64,000 nucleotides of DNA from Mitsuokella multacida DSM 20544 (GCF_000155955.1 NZ_GG697142.2:671325-735324); one strand, 5' to 3'; shown: positions 7,984-17,102, counted from the first letter of the stretch. The notes: a model not told the origin generated them from the sequence alone. Made by a program: numbers and translations.

Positions 7984-8474
7984 AAGAGCAAGGTTCGCTG
8001 CTCTTGGAGGTCATCGTCGCCTGCGCTGTCCTCGCAGTCCTTTCTATGGCGGCTCTGCCATGTGCGCTGGCAATCTACCGTGAGGCGGCTCTGGAGTACG
8101 AGATGCAGTGCCTCTTGAGTGACATCCGCTATGTGCGCGAGATCTCGCGCACGACGCAGGTCTGGCCCAAGAGCATGAAGGGCAAGGCAGAGCAGCAGCT
8201 GCCGTCGTGGCGTCAGGCGCAGATGCGCTTCCGCCGCACGGGCTACACGATGCTGGCGGGCTCGGCCCGGCAGGGGAGCCACGATTTTCTGCCGGGCATC
8301 GAGCTCAAGGGGCGCTTCGTGACGGGGGACATGGATGGCCCTGCGTTGGCGTTTGGCGACGAGGGCATCTTGATGACACCGTGCACGATGGTGCTCTTCT
8401 GGACGGAGGCGCCACAGTCGTTGCGCAGGATCATCCTGAGTGCGGGCGGCCGTGCGCGTGTGGAGAGGCGGTGA
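7980..8474 (+). CDS. Minor pseudopilin (GspH/I-like)
   Basis: A 164-residue protein with leader MKEQG and prepilin helix SLLLEVIVACAVLAVLSMAALP, in which Glu5 is conserved. A variable globular domain rich in basic residues follows. It overlaps the peptidase gene by 4 bp. Its position in a set of four small prepilin-like genes suggests a minor pseudopilin that caps or initiates the pseudopilus. The exact GspH or GspI identity cannot be fixed by eye. Confidence 0.75.
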   Translation: MKEQGSLLLEVIVACAVLAVLSMAALPCALAIYREAALEYEMQCLLSDIRYVREISRTTQVWPKSMKGKAEQQLPSWRQAQMRFRRTGYTMLAGSARQGSHDFLPGIELKGRFVTGDMDGPALAFGDEGILMTPCTMVLFWTEAPQSLRRIILSAGGRARVERR

Positions 8475-8489
8475 TAGGAGGGAATGGCG

Positions 8490-8900
8490 ATGAAAGACGG
8501 TGAGAAGGGGTTCCTGCTGCTCGAGACGCTCGTGCTCGCGGCGGTGCTCGTCCTGATGGCGAGCGCCCTGCTGCTCTACCGCCAAGGGCTGCGCATGGAG
8601 GCGCAGACCCGCTTCGAGGCGGCGGCCACGTTTCTTGCGGAGTCGGAGTTCGCGTATCTTGAGTACCGGGCTGCTTCGGGGACACTGGCAGAAGGGGCAT
8701 CCGTGCGGCAGGAGCACGTGGCTTTCTCACCGGAAGCATCGGATGTTTCCGGAGGTGGCGACTTCCTGCTCCGCACGGACATCCAGCGGATGGAGCAGGC
8801 AGGCGCTTACCGAGCGGCTGTGACCGTCGCGTGGCAGCACGGCGGGCGGCAGCATCAGCAAGTGTATCAGAGGAGGGTAGGGGTATATGAAGGGCAGTAG
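8490..8900 (+). CDS. Minor pseudopilin
   Basis: A 136-residue protein with leader MKDGEKG and helix FLLLETLVLAAVLVLMASALLLY, with Glu5 present. ATG 8490 was preferred over ATG 8484 because GGAGGG at 8477-8482 is 7 bp from the former and only 1 bp from the latter. The globular region is short. It overlaps the next gene by 14 bp, so the cluster is translationally coupled. Confidence 0.75.
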   Translation: MKDGEKGFLLLETLVLAAVLVLMASALLLYRQGLRMEAQTRFEAAATFLAESEFAYLEYRAASGTLAEGASVRQEHVAFSPEASDVSGGGDFLLRTDIQRMEQAGAYRAAVTVAWQHGGRQHQQVYQRRVGVYEGQ

Positions 8901-9405
8901 AGAAGCGGGCACCGTCCTGCTCGACATGCTCGTCTCCCTGCCCGTTCTCGTCTTCCTTCTGGCAGCGATGGGGGCCATGGTGGTCATGGTCTTCCGCGCT
9001 GCCTTTTTCCTCATCGCGGACAGCGAGCTGCATCAGGAGGTCCAGATGGCCATGCGCCAGGTGGCCGACGAGGCGCGGATCTCGTACCGGGTGCGCAGCC
9101 AGCGCCACAATGGCAGGCCGAGCATCATCTTCTATCAGTACTGCTCGCCGGATGAGTCGCTTACTGGCACGTTCCAAGTGCAGTACTGGGTTCATCGTGT
9201 GAACAAGGTGGACAAGCTCGTCTGGCGCGATGCGACGTGGCCGCTGACGGGCAACAATTCGCTAGCGGGCGTCGATATCACGGAATTCTCGTGTACAGAG
9301 CTCGCGCCGCGGCTGCAAGAGATACGGCTGACGGGCAGGAGCAAGGTGACGGGGCACAGCTACACGCTCGCGGTCGCGGTCTACGGCCCGGAGCGCAGTG
9401 ACTGA
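8887..9405 (+). CDS. Minor pseudopilin (GspJ-like)
   Basis: A 172-residue protein. The leader ends near residue 8 and is followed by TVLLDMLVSLPVLVFLLAAMGAMVVMV, with Asp in place of Glu5. The C-terminal domain contains strand-rich segments (SIIFYQYC, TGTFQVQYWVHR, LQEIRLTG) that resemble GspJ/ComGF-type minor pseudopilins. The start follows AGGAGGGTAGGGG. The assignment as a pseudopilin is good; the subtype is tentative. Confidence 0.7.
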   Translation: MKGSREAGTVLLDMLVSLPVLVFLLAAMGAMVVMVFRAAFFLIADSELHQEVQMAMRQVADEARISYRVRSQRHNGRPSIIFYQYCSPDESLTGTFQVQYWVHRVNKVDKLVWRDATWPLTGNNSLAGVDITEFSCTELAPRLQEIRLTGRSKVTGHSYTLAVAVYGPERSD

Positions 9406-9455
9406 TGTGGCGGAAGCGATAGAAGCGATGGAAGCGACTGAGGGGAGGTCTGGGA

Positions 9456-9872
9456 ATGGAGCGGGAACGAGGCTCGGCCGCTGTCTGGGCCATGCTCTTG
9501 ACGGTGGTCGTCATGATGCTCGGCACGGCGGTCTGCTACACGGCTTATAGCAGCCGGAAGATGACGGCTTCGTACGAGCACGAGGTGAACCTGCGCCTCG
9601 CGGCGGAAGAGACGTTGCAGGAGGCGGTGAGGCGCGCTGTGGCGGATCCTGCGCTGCTGGCGGACGGCGCGACCCTCGTGGCGCCGCACGAGGTCCAGAG
9701 CGAGAAAGGCGTGCTCATCGTGCAGGCCGTTGTGGCAGAGAAGCGGGGCTCGTACTGGGTCGTCGCTGTGGCACGCGAACAGGAGCGCGATGATTGGCAG
9801 CGCCACAAGATCGCGCGGGGACTCTTGGAACGGAAAGGGGATGCTTATGTCTGGAAGGGAAGGAGCCGCTGA
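9456..9872 (+). CDS. GspK/PilX-like minor pseudopilin
   Basis: A 138-residue protein beginning MERERGSAAVWAMLLTVVVM, the pattern of PilX/GspK N-termini, which lack Glu5. A coiled-coil-prone helix and a compact C-terminal region follow. GAGGGGAGG precedes the start. It overlaps the downstream PilM-like start at 9847 by about 26 bp. GspK normally forms the tip complex with GspI and GspJ, which fits the neighbours. Confidence 0.65.
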   Translation: MERERGSAAVWAMLLTVVVMMLGTAVCYTAYSSRKMTASYEHEVNLRLAAEETLQEAVRRAVADPALLADGATLVAPHEVQSEKGVLIVQAVVAEKRGSYWVVAVAREQERDDWQRHKIARGLLERKGDAYVWKGRSR

Positions 9873-11088
9873 AGCGCAAGGCCGGTTGCTGGAAAGCCTC
9901 AGCAAGCTGCGCCAGAGATTTGAGCAGAGATGGAGTGGCGGACTCATGGGCGGCAGCTGGCTCTGGGAGGAGCGCAGGCGCGTCATCGGTATAGTCCATA
10001 TCCCATCGGAGAGGGGAGACGGGAAGGTCCTCTTCGCCGAGCTGCTCGCGGAGCATGGCACGCTGGTGCTCGTGCGCACGGCGGTGGAGCGGTTGGACGG
10101 CGGCCTGACGCTTGCAGAGGCGGCCGCGATGCGCGCGCAGCGCGAGGGCTGGTACGAGCTCGACTTTGCCGTCTGCCTGCCCGCGGAGCAGGTCTGCTTC
10201 TACGAGACGGAGCTGCCGCCCCATATGGAGGCGGCAGAGTGGCGCGAAGCGGCGCATTGGGAGCTCGACGCGCGGCTGACGGATGAGGGGCTTGAGGCTG
10301 ATGCGTATGCGATGGCCTGCCAGCGCGAGGGTGCGGGCCGCGTCGTGCTCGCCGCAGCGGAGCGGGATTTGCTTGCAAGGCTGGCCGAGGATTTCCGCGA
10401 GCAGGGGCTCTCGCTGCGCGGCATCACGGCCCTGCCGCCGGGGACAGCGGCGGCGATGACAGCTTCATGGGACGGGCAGGGCCTGGTGCTCACGGAGGCG
10501 CAGCGCGCGTTCATGCCGGCCATCGCGGCAGCGAAGTCCGTCCTTCAAGAAGATGGCTTGCGGCTCTGGGGCAGTGCAGTGCAGGGGCGCCGGCTGCGCT
10601 GCCGCCGGCTGGCCGCGCTCTGCTGCACCGTGACGTTTTTCGTGCTGTTTGCCACGGCGTTCTTTGACATGCGCGCCTATCTCGAGGCGAAGCGCGATTA
10701 CCAGCAGGAAGAGCAGGCATTCCTCGTGCTGCAGCGCGAGGAGAAGGTCATGCAGCTGACGGGGCGGCTCCAGCAGAAGATCCGCGCGCGCGATGCCAAG
10801 GCCGCCGCCGTCATGGGAGCGGCCGTGCCGTGGTACAGCGTGATGGTCCACCTCGGGCGGCCGGAGCTCCAGACGGAAGGCGTCTGGCTCAGGTCCATCC
10901 TGCTGCGCTCCGACAAGAAGGTGGAGCTCTGCGGCGCGGCGCTCAGTTACGCCGCGCTCTCCGCTTTCCTGCAGTCCTTCGAGGCGGACCGCGCCTTCTT
11001 CCCACAGGGGCCCGTGCTTGAGGCGTCGGAGGAAGGGAAGGATGCGGAAAAGAACAGCATTGCCTTCCGCATCAGCGTCGGCATCTAG
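9847..11088 (+). CDS. PilM/PilN-like (GspL-like) inner-membrane platform protein
   Basis: A 413-residue protein. The N-terminal half (about 35-240) has an actin-like PilM/GspL-cytoplasmic pattern (VIGIVHIPSE, ELDFAVCLPAEQVCFYETELPPHMEAAEW). One transmembrane helix at about 255-275 (LCCTVTFFVLFATAFFDM) leads to a coiled coil and a PilN-like periplasmic domain. So PilM and PilN functions seem fused in one chain, as in GspL. Start ATG 9847 lies 6 bp after AAAGGGG; ATG 9841 is possible. It acts with the PilO-like protein next door to anchor the pilus assembly platform. Confidence 0.7.
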   Translation: MSGREGAAEAQGRLLESLSKLRQRFEQRWSGGLMGGSWLWEERRRVIGIVHIPSERGDGKVLFAELLAEHGTLVLVRTAVERLDGGLTLAEAAAMRAQREGWYELDFAVCLPAEQVCFYETELPPHMEAAEWREAAHWELDARLTDEGLEADAYAMACQREGAGRVVLAAAERDLLARLAEDFREQGLSLRGITALPPGTAAAMTASWDGQGLVLTEAQRAFMPAIAAAKSVLQEDGLRLWGSAVQGRRLRCRRLAALCCTVTFFVLFATAFFDMRAYLEAKRDYQQEEQAFLVLQREEKVMQLTGRLQQKIRARDAKAAAVMGAAVPWYSVMVHLGRPELQTEGVWLRSILLRSDKKVELCGAALSYAALSAFLQSFEADRAFFPQGPVLEASEEGKDAEKNSIAFRISVGI

Positions 11089-11122
11089 TCTGTGATGGAT
11101 TGACGGAGAGGAGGATGAGCGG

Positions 11123-11758
11123 ATGAAAGGGATCCGGGCGAGATTGGAGCGGATGGGGCTAGGCAGTGGGGATACGCGCTTCCTCGCGGCCAGCATCGCC
11201 GTTTGCCTCATCGCGCTGCTAGCGTACGGCGCGCTCGTGCACCTGCCGCTGCGCGCGGAGCAGGCGGCGTACGAGAAAAAGGCGGTTGAGCTGCGTACTC
11301 GCCTGGCCGCCGTCATGAATTTCAAGAATGTGCACGGCGACCTCGCCGCCTACGAGAAGGAGCTCTCGGACCGCGAGGGGCGCGCCGAGCGCATGCTGCC
11401 GCGGGAGCTCGGGCAGGGAGCCTTCCTGCAGGATTTGCAGCACAAGGCGCTGCAGAGCCAGGTGAAGCTCCAGAAGGTCGCGCCGGCTGAGGCGCGCTCG
11501 GTGGACGGCGTACAGGAGATGCCCGTCGCCATCGCCTGCAGCGGCTCGTATTTTTCGGTGCTCGACTTCCTGCGCCGCCTGCAGCAGTCGGAGCGGCTGC
11601 TCGCCATCCATGAGACGCGCATCGAGCAACAAGTGCAGGGCAAGGACGGCATGCTGCAGTGCCAGCTCGTCGTCACGGCTTACGCCTGGTCACAGGATGA
11701 AGCAAAGGGCAGGGCGGACGGCGAGGCAGCAGAAGAGACGGTTGCTTCTCTTGAATGA
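11123..11758 (+). CDS. PilO/GspM-like assembly protein
   Basis: A 211-residue bitopic protein with a transmembrane helix at about 20-42 (FLAASIAVCLIALLAYGALV), a coiled coil, and a ferredoxin-like PilO domain. Typical segments include LQDLQHKALQSQVKLQKVAP and VAIACSGSYFSVLDFLRRLQ. AGGAGG is upstream. It is the last gene of the pseudopilin operon. No motor ATPase, PilC/GspF or secretin gene is present nearby, so these must be encoded elsewhere. Confidence 0.75.
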   Translation: MKGIRARLERMGLGSGDTRFLAASIAVCLIALLAYGALVHLPLRAEQAAYEKKAVELRTRLAAVMNFKNVHGDLAAYEKELSDREGRAERMLPRELGQGAFLQDLQHKALQSQVKLQKVAPAEARSVDGVQEMPVAIACSGSYFSVLDFLRRLQQSERLLAIHETRIEQQVQGKDGMLQCQLVVTAYAWSQDEAKGRADGEAAEETVASLE

Positions 11759-11784
11759 GGACAGGTATCCATTGAAATAAGACC

Positions 11785-11813
11785 TTGATTTATAGGCGCG
11801 TATCCTTTACACT
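11785..11813 (+). promoter_or_regulatory. Predicted promoter of the aro operon
   Basis: TTGATT (11785-11790) and TACACT (11808-11813) are 17 bp apart, followed by an AT-rich start region and GTGAGGTG before aroC. Confidence 0.55.
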
Positions 11814-11853
11814 GTAATCAATATTGTTTTTGAAATACGTGAGGTGTTTGGAT

Positions 11854-13011
11854 ATGAGTGAATTGCGTTTTATGACTGCGGGCGAGTCCCATGGCCCGTG
11901 CCTGACGGCTATCCTCGAGGGACTGCCGGCCGGCCTCAAACTGGACCTCGAGTCCATCAATAAAGACCTGGCGCGCCGTCAGCAGGGCTACGGCCGCGGC
12001 GGCCGCATGAAGATCGAGAAGGACAAGGTCAATGTCCTCTCGGGCGTGCGCTTCAATGAGACGATCGGCGGGCCCATCACGCTGCAGGTCGTCAACCGCG
12101 ACTTCCAGAACTGGGGCGAGCGCATGGCGGCCTTCGGCGAGCCCGCGGGCGAGAAGGTCACGGCGGCGCGCCCGGGCCATGCGGACTTCACGGGCATCCG
12201 CAAGTACGACCGCACGGACGTCCGCGACATCCTCGAGCGCTCGAGTGCGCGCGAGACGACGATGCGCGTGGCCGTCGGCGCCGTCTGCAAGGAATTCCTC
12301 AAGGCGCTCGGCATCACGGTCGTCTCGCAGGTCACCTGCATCGGTGGCGTCAAGGTCGACCCGGCGAAGGTCGACCGCGCGAAGCTTGGCACGGACATCT
12401 CGGATCTCAACTGCTACGACGCAGAGGCCGAGGCGCAGATGAAGGAAAAGATCAAGGCGGCGCGCAAAGAGGGTGATACTCTTGGCGGCATCTTCGAGGT
12501 CACGGTGCGAGGCCTGCCGGCAGGCCTCGGCAGCCACATCCAGTGGGACCGCCGCCTCGACGGCAAGCTCGCCGGCGCCTTGATGTCCATCCAGGCCATC
12601 AAGGGCGTGGAAATCGGCGCGGGTTTCGATTGCGCCATCCTGCCGGGCAGCCAGATCCACGACGAGATGTTCCTCGACGAGGCGGGCAAGGTCTACCGCA
12701 GGACGAATCGCGCAGGTGGCCTCGAGGGCGGCATGACGAATGGTGAGGAGCTCGTCGTCAAGGCGGCGATGAAGCCGATCCCGACGCTGATGCAGCCACT
12801 GCACTCCGTCGACATCGCGAGCCATGAGGAAGTGCTGGCCTGTAAGGAACGCAGCGACACGTGTGCCGTCTCGGCGGCCTCCGTCGTCGGCGAGGCCATG
12901 ACGGCCTTCGTCATCGCGCAGGCCATCTGCGACAAGTTTGGCTCGGATGCGATGGTCGACCTCAAGGCCGCACTTGCTGCCTACAAGGCACGCATCGGGA
13001 AGGAATGGTGA
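11854..13011 (+). CDS. aroC: Chorismate synthase
   Basis: A 385-residue enzyme that converts 5-enolpyruvylshikimate-3-phosphate to chorismate using reduced FMN. The signatures GESHGPCLTAILEGLPAG, RRQQGYGRGGRMKIE and RPGHADFTGIRKY are clear, as is SSARETTMRVAVG. Full length for the family. ATG 11854 has GTGAGGTG at about 8 bp. It is first in an aroC-aroK-aroB operon (4-bp gap to aroK) covering three steps of the shikimate pathway. Confidence 0.97.
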   Translation: MSELRFMTAGESHGPCLTAILEGLPAGLKLDLESINKDLARRQQGYGRGGRMKIEKDKVNVLSGVRFNETIGGPITLQVVNRDFQNWGERMAAFGEPAGEKVTAARPGHADFTGIRKYDRTDVRDILERSSARETTMRVAVGAVCKEFLKALGITVVSQVTCIGGVKVDPAKVDRAKLGTDISDLNCYDAEAEAQMKEKIKAARKEGDTLGGIFEVTVRGLPAGLGSHIQWDRRLDGKLAGALMSIQAIKGVEIGAGFDCAILPGSQIHDEMFLDEAGKVYRRTNRAGGLEGGMTNGEELVVKAAMKPIPTLMQPLHSVDIASHEEVLACKERSDTCAVSAASVVGEAMTAFVIAQAICDKFGSDAMVDLKAALAAYKARIGKEW

Positions 13012-13015
13012 TCCG

Positions 13016-13546
13016 ATGAAGAACATCGTGCTGATCGGCTTCATGGGCACGGGCAAGACGAGCACGGGCCGCGTGCTCGCGCAGAAGCTCGGCGCGGCCT
13101 TCCTCGACCTCGACCAGGAGATCGAGGCAGAAGAGGGCATGGCCATTCCCGCCATCTTCGCGCAGAAGGGCGAGCCGTACTTCCGCGCTGCGGAGCACCG
13201 CATGGTCGAGCGCGTCGCCGCGCGGCAGAATGCCGTCATCTCGACGGGCGGCGGCACGGTCAAGGACCCTGCCAATGTCGCTCTCCTGAGGCAGAGCGGC
13301 GTCATCGTCTGCCTGACGGCTGACGTCGATACCATCCTCATGCGCACGGCCAGTAAGGGCGAGCGCCCCGTCCTCGACAAAGAAGATAAGGGCGACCGCC
13401 GCCGCGCCGTCGAGACGCTCATCGAGGAGCGCCGCCCGCTCTACCGCCAGGCGGACTTCTCGGTCGATACGAGCAGGCTCTCGCCGCTGCAGGTCGTCGA
13501 GGAAATCCTTCATTATCTGAAAACAAGAGGTGTCGTTCATGCGTAA
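13016..13546 (+). CDS. aroK: Shikimate kinase
   Basis: A 176-residue P-loop kinase phosphorylating shikimate at the 3-hydroxyl. Visible are the Walker A GFMGTGKTS at residues 8-16, the substrate motif DLDQEIE, the conserved STGGGTV, and a lid region with RP. The start ATG 13016 is supported by GGGAAGGA upstream and by homology at the P-loop. Its 3' end overlaps aroB by 8 bp, indicating coupled translation. Confidence 0.95.
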   Translation: MKNIVLIGFMGTGKTSTGRVLAQKLGAAFLDLDQEIEAEEGMAIPAIFAQKGEPYFRAAEHRMVERVAARQNAVISTGGGTVKDPANVALLRQSGVIVCLTADVDTILMRTASKGERPVLDKEDKGDRRRAVETLIEERRPLYRQADFSVDTSRLSPLQVVEEILHYLKTRGVVHA

Positions 13547-14627
13547 GGTACGCGTCGCTCTCGGAGAAGAGAGTTATGATATTCTGATTGGCTACGGTCT
13601 TGAGAAAGAGCTCCAGTCGTTTGTGCAGGGGGCGGGCTTCTCGAAGCAGGCCATGCTCGTGACGGACAGCAATGTCGGGCCGCTCTACGGCGAGAAGGTC
13701 CGTGCCATCCTCGAGGCGGGCGGCCTCCACGTGACCGTCGTGACAATCCCGGCAGGCGAGAGCTCCAAGTGCCTCTCTGTCGCCGAGAAGCTCTACACGC
13801 GGGCCATCGAGCTCGGCCTCGACCGCAAGTCGCCAATCTTCGCGCTCGGCGGCGGTGTCGTCGGCGACCTCGCGGGCTTCATCGCGGCGACGTACATGCG
13901 CGGCGTGCCGTTCGTGCAGCTGCCAACGAGCCTACTCGCTCAGGTCGACTCGAGCGTCGGCGGCAAGGTGGCCGTCAACCACGCGCTCGGCAAGAACCTC
14001 ATCGGCGCGTTCTACCAGCCCAAGGGCGTCTTCATGGACCTCTCCATGATGGAATCGCTGCCGAAGCGCGAGATCGCGACGGGGCTCGGCGAGATCATCA
14101 AGTACGGCATCATCTACGATGCGGACTTCTTCGCCTACCTCGAGCAGCATGCGGACGCGGTGCTCGCACTCGAACGCGAGGCTGCTGTCCACATGATCGC
14201 GCGCTCGTGCGAGATCAAGGCGGCCGTCGTCAGTAAGGACGAGAAGGAGAGCGGCCTGCGCCGCATCCTGAACTTCGGCCACACGATGGCGCATGCCATC
14301 GAGAAGGAGACGGGCTACATCCGCTACAACCACGGCGAGGCCGTCGCCATCGGCATGATCGGCGCGGCTGACATCAGCGCGCGCCTCGGCATGGTCTCGG
14401 CGGACGATGTTGCGCGCGTCGAGGCGCTTGTCGCGCGCATGCAGCTGCCGACCAAGGCCGAGGGCTGCACGGTCGATGCGATGTACCGCGACATCTTCCA
14501 CGACAAGAAGACCATCAACGGCAAGGTCAACTGGGTGCTCATGCAGGGCATCGGCAAGGTGACCTGCCGCAACGACGTGCCTGAGGACATCGTGCGCGAG
14601 GCGATGGCCGCGCGCATCGGCAAGTGA
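13539..14627 (+). CDS. aroB: 3-dehydroquinate synthase
   Basis: A 362-residue enzyme of the second shikimate step, NAD- and divalent-metal-dependent. The nucleotide-binding motif ALGGGVVGDLAGFIAATYMRG, the catalytic stretch KVAVNHALGKNLIGAFYQP, and metal ligands in GEIIKYGII, RILNFGHTMAHAIE and NHGEAVAIGM are visible. ATG 13539 follows AAGAGGTG at 6 bp. It is the last gene of the aro operon, closed by the terminator at 14655. Confidence 0.96.
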   Translation: MRKVRVALGEESYDILIGYGLEKELQSFVQGAGFSKQAMLVTDSNVGPLYGEKVRAILEAGGLHVTVVTIPAGESSKCLSVAEKLYTRAIELGLDRKSPIFALGGGVVGDLAGFIAATYMRGVPFVQLPTSLLAQVDSSVGGKVAVNHALGKNLIGAFYQPKGVFMDLSMMESLPKREIATGLGEIIKYGIIYDADFFAYLEQHADAVLALEREAAVHMIARSCEIKAAVVSKDEKESGLRRILNFGHTMAHAIEKETGYIRYNHGEAVAIGMIGAADISARLGMVSADDVARVEALVARMQLPTKAEGCTVDAMYRDIFHDKKTINGKVNWVLMQGIGKVTCRNDVPEDIVREAMAARIGK

Positions 14628-14654
14628 GACGGCGATTCAAGAAAAATTTTGCAG

Positions 14655-14679
14655 GGGCGGTTGAAACCGCCCTTTTTTT
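14655..14679 (+). terminator. Intrinsic terminator after aroB
   Basis: A GGGCGGTT/AACCGCCC stem with a 2-nt loop is followed by T7. Confidence 0.9.
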
Positions 14680-14689
14680 ATGGTATGCT
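14661..14689 (+). promoter_or_regulatory. Predicted rplS promoter embedded in the aroB terminator
   Basis: TTGAAA (14661-14666), 17 bp and TATGCT (14684-14689) with a TGG extended -10. The -35 hexamer sits in the loop and right arm of the terminator. The leader of about 65 nt before rplS may carry an L19-type autoregulatory structure, but this was not resolved. Confidence 0.5.
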
Positions 14690-14762
14690 ATCTAGGTATA
14701 TGGACGGTCCTCTGAGTGAGCATCGGGCTTGCCATGAACGTCTGCCATCAAGGAGGAAAAAA

Positions 14763-15104
14763 ATGAATATCATCGAAACGTTGGAAAAAGAACAGCTCCG
14801 CTCGGATATCCCGGAGTTCGCACCTGGTGACACGGTCCGCGTCCATGCAAAGATCGTCGAGGGTTCCCGCGAGCGTATCCAGATGTTCGAAGGCGTCGTC
14901 ATCGGCCGTCAGGGCACGGGCGTCCGCGAGACGTTCACGGTTCGCCGCATCTCGTACGGCATCGGCGTCGAGCGCATGTTCCCGGTACATTCCCCGCGCA
15001 TCGAGAAGATCGACGTTCTCCGCAAGGGTATTGTCCGTCGTGCAAAACTCTATTATCTGCGCAACCTTACGGGTAAAGCTGCTCGTATCAAAGAGAAACG
15101 CTAA
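14763..15104 (+). CDS. rplS: 50S ribosomal protein L19
   Basis: A 113-residue ribosomal protein at the 30S-50S interface. The sequence from [19 protein letters not shown] through [40 protein letters not shown] and [21 protein letters not shown] is diagnostic. The ATG at 14763 lies 4-9 bp after AAGGAGG. It is monocistronic between two terminators. Confidence 0.97.
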   Translation: MNIIETLEKEQLRSDIPEFAPGDTVRVHAKIVEGSRERIQMFEGVVIGRQGTGVRETFTVRRISYGIGVERMFPVHSPRIEKIDVLRKGIVRRAKLYYLRNLTGKAARIKEKR

Positions 15105-15115
15105 TCGGCGTACGG

Positions 15116-15145
15116 TAGGGACTGCTTTTGGCAGTCCCTATTTTG
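15116..15145 (+). terminator. Intrinsic terminator after rplS
   Basis: A perfect TAGGGACTGC/GCAGTCCCTA stem with a 5-nt loop is followed by TTTTG. Confidence 0.85.
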
Positions 15146-15175
15146 TTTGTAGAAAGGATTACAGGAGGAACCTTC

Positions 15176-15697
15176 ATGAGTTCATTAGGAGAAGAGGCAA
15201 AAGACTGGGTCATATCGATTGTCATTGCAATCGTGCTGGCCTTCATCATCCGTCAGTTCGTCGTCGAGCTCTACATCGTCGACGGCCCGTCGATGCGCCC
15301 AACCTTGCAGTCGCAGGAGCGCCTCGTCGTCAATAAGTTCATTTACGACTTCCGCGCGCCGGAGAAGGGCGAGATCCTCGTCTTCCAGTATCCGCGCGAT
15401 ACGAGCCGCGACTTCATCAAGCGCGTCATCGCGACGCCGGGCGACACGATCGAGATCAAGGGCGGCCGCGTCTTCGTCAACGACCAGATGCTCACGGAGG
15501 ACTACATCCTCGAGCCGACGCGCAGTGAGTACCCGAAGGCGACGGTGCCTGAGGGCACGGTCTTCGTCATGGGCGATAACCGCAACAACTCGGAGGACAG
15601 CCGCTTCGCCGATGTCGGCTTCGTGCCGTACAAGCTCATCAAGGGCAAGGCTGTGCTCGTCTTCTGGCCGTTCAGCGCCTTCAAGACGCTGCCGTGA
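15176..15697 (+). CDS. lepB: Signal peptidase I
   Basis: A 173-residue membrane protease that removes type I signal peptides. A single N-terminal transmembrane helix (about 11-28) precedes the catalytic Ser39 in DGPSMRPTL. The general-base Lys82 lies in RDFIKRVIATPGD and the box E motif is GDNRNNSEDSR. Length and single-helix topology match Gram-positive-type SipS enzymes. AGGAGG at 15163-15168 supports ATG 15176. exodeoxyribonuclease III follows 15 bp later, likely co-transcribed. Confidence 0.95.
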   Translation: MSSLGEEAKDWVISIVIAIVLAFIIRQFVVELYIVDGPSMRPTLQSQERLVVNKFIYDFRAPEKGEILVFQYPRDTSRDFIKRVIATPGDTIEIKGGRVFVNDQMLTEDYILEPTRSEYPKATVPEGTVFVMGDNRNNSEDSRFADVGFVPYKLIKGKAVLVFWPFSAFKTLP

Positions 15698-15712
15698 TGA
15701 GGAGGGATGGCG

Positions 15713-16468
15713 ATGAAGTGCATTTCCTGGAATGTCAACGGCCTTCGGGCCTGCCTCAAGAAGGGCTTCATGGAGTCGTTCGTGAAGCTCGATGCGGATG
15801 TCTTCGCGCTGCAGGAGACGAAGATGCAGCCGGAGCAGGCCATCCTTGACCTGCCGGGCTACCGCCAGTACTGGAACAGCGCGGAGCGCAAGGGCTACTC
15901 GGGCACGGCGGTCTTCTCGCGCATCGAGCCGCTTGCGGTCACGTACGGGCTCGGCATCGAGGAGCACGACCACGAGGGCCGCGTGATCACCTTGGAGTTT
16001 CCCGACTGCTACTTCGTGACGGTCTACACGCCGAACTCGAAGCGCGGCCTCGAGCGCCTCGCTTACCGCATGGAGTGGGAGGATGCGTTCCGCGCGTACC
16101 TCGTGGCTTTGGACGCGAAGAAGCCGGTCATCGTCTGCGGCGACCTCAATGTCGCGCACACGGAGATCGACCTCAAGAATCCGAAGACGAATCACCACAA
16201 TGCGGGCTTCACGGATGAGGAGCGCGGCAAGTTCACGGAGCTCCTTGATGCGGGCTTCATCGATACGTTCCGCGCGCTCTATCCGGACCGCACGGGCATC
16301 TACACGTGGTGGTCGTACCTGCGCAAGGCGCGCGATACGAATGCGGGCTGGCGCATCGACTACTTCGTGACGTCGGCGCGGCTGCGCGAGAAGATCGCGG
16401 ATGCGACGATTCACAATGAGGTCTTTGGCAGTGACCACTGCCCGGTCGGACTGGAGCTCAGGCTATGA
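15713..16468 (+). CDS. xth: Exodeoxyribonuclease III / AP endonuclease
   Basis: A 251-residue EEP-fold nuclease acting at abasic sites and 3' ends. Active-site motifs are visible: [10 protein letters not shown], the metal-binding Glu in [21 protein letters not shown], and the C-terminal [14 protein letters not shown] 15713 was preferred over ATG 15707 because AGGAGGG abuts the latter. It overlaps the NUDIX gene by ATGA, so both probably serve DNA repair or nucleotide sanitation from one transcript. Confidence 0.93.
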   Translation: MKCISWNVNGLRACLKKGFMESFVKLDADVFALQETKMQPEQAILDLPGYRQYWNSAERKGYSGTAVFSRIEPLAVTYGLGIEEHDHEGRVITLEFPDCYFVTVYTPNSKRGLERLAYRMEWEDAFRAYLVALDAKKPVIVCGDLNVAHTEIDLKNPKTNHHNAGFTDEERGKFTELLDAGFIDTFRALYPDRTGIYTWWSYLRKARDTNAGWRIDYFVTSARLREKIADATIHNEVFGSDHCPVGLELRL

Positions 16469-16971
16469 CGGCGGCGCAGGTGAAAGGCCACAAGAAGACG
16501 AATCTGACGACGCTCTGCTACATCGAGCAGGACGGCAAGTACCTGATGATGCATCGGGTCAAGAAGGCGCACGACATCAACCACGACAAGTGGATCGGGG
16601 TCGGCGGCCACTTTGAGCCGGATGAGACGCCGGAGGAATGTCTCCTGCGCGAGGTGCGGGAGGAGACGGGCCTCGTGCTCGACTCGTTCCGGCTGCGCGG
16701 CATCATCACGTTTATGTCGGACAAGTGGCAGACGGAGTACATGTTCCTCTACACGGCGGATGCGTTTCACGGGGAGCTCGTCGGGCGCGACGGGTGCCGC
16801 GAGGGCACGCTCGAGTGGGTGGCGAAGGATGCGGTCTACGAGCTGCCCATCTGGGAAGGGGATAAGATCTTCTTCCGGCTGATGGAGAAGCAAGAGGCGG
16901 TGTTTTCACTGAAGCTCCGGTATGTCGGGGATACGCTCGTCGAGAAGGCGCTGGATGGGAAGGCGTTCTGA
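16465..16971 (+). CDS. NUDIX hydrolase (MutT-like, probable 8-oxo-purine triphosphatase)
   Basis: A 168-residue protein with the full Nudix box [24 protein letters not shown] at about residues 42-65. The N-terminal [27 protein letters not shown] resembles MTH1/MutT-type 8-oxo-dGTP diphosphatases of Firmicutes. It starts in the stop of the exodeoxyribonuclease gene, and a terminator follows at 17016. Specificity for oxidised nucleotides is inferred from similarity and context. Confidence 0.85.
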   Translation: MTAAQVKGHKKTNLTTLCYIEQDGKYLMMHRVKKAHDINHDKWIGVGGHFEPDETPEECLLREVREETGLVLDSFRLRGIITFMSDKWQTEYMFLYTADAFHGELVGRDGCREGTLEWVAKDAVYELPIWEGDKIFFRLMEKQEAVFSLKLRYVGDTLVEKALDGKAF

Positions 16972-17015
16972 GCTGGCGGAAGTACGATGGATTCGTGCGA
17001 TAAAATGAGATAGGA

Positions 17016-17050
17016 AAACCCGGTACGAGGTGGGCTCGTGCCGGGTTTTT
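17016..17050 (+). terminator. Intrinsic terminator after the NUDIX gene
   Basis: A 14-bp stem (AAACCCGGTACGAG with its complement, one G-U pair) is followed by T5. Confidence 0.9.
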
Positions 17051-17102
17051 GTTTACATCGTATGGGGAAAGCGCAGATTGCGGGGAGCGCACATCGTGGA
17101 TG

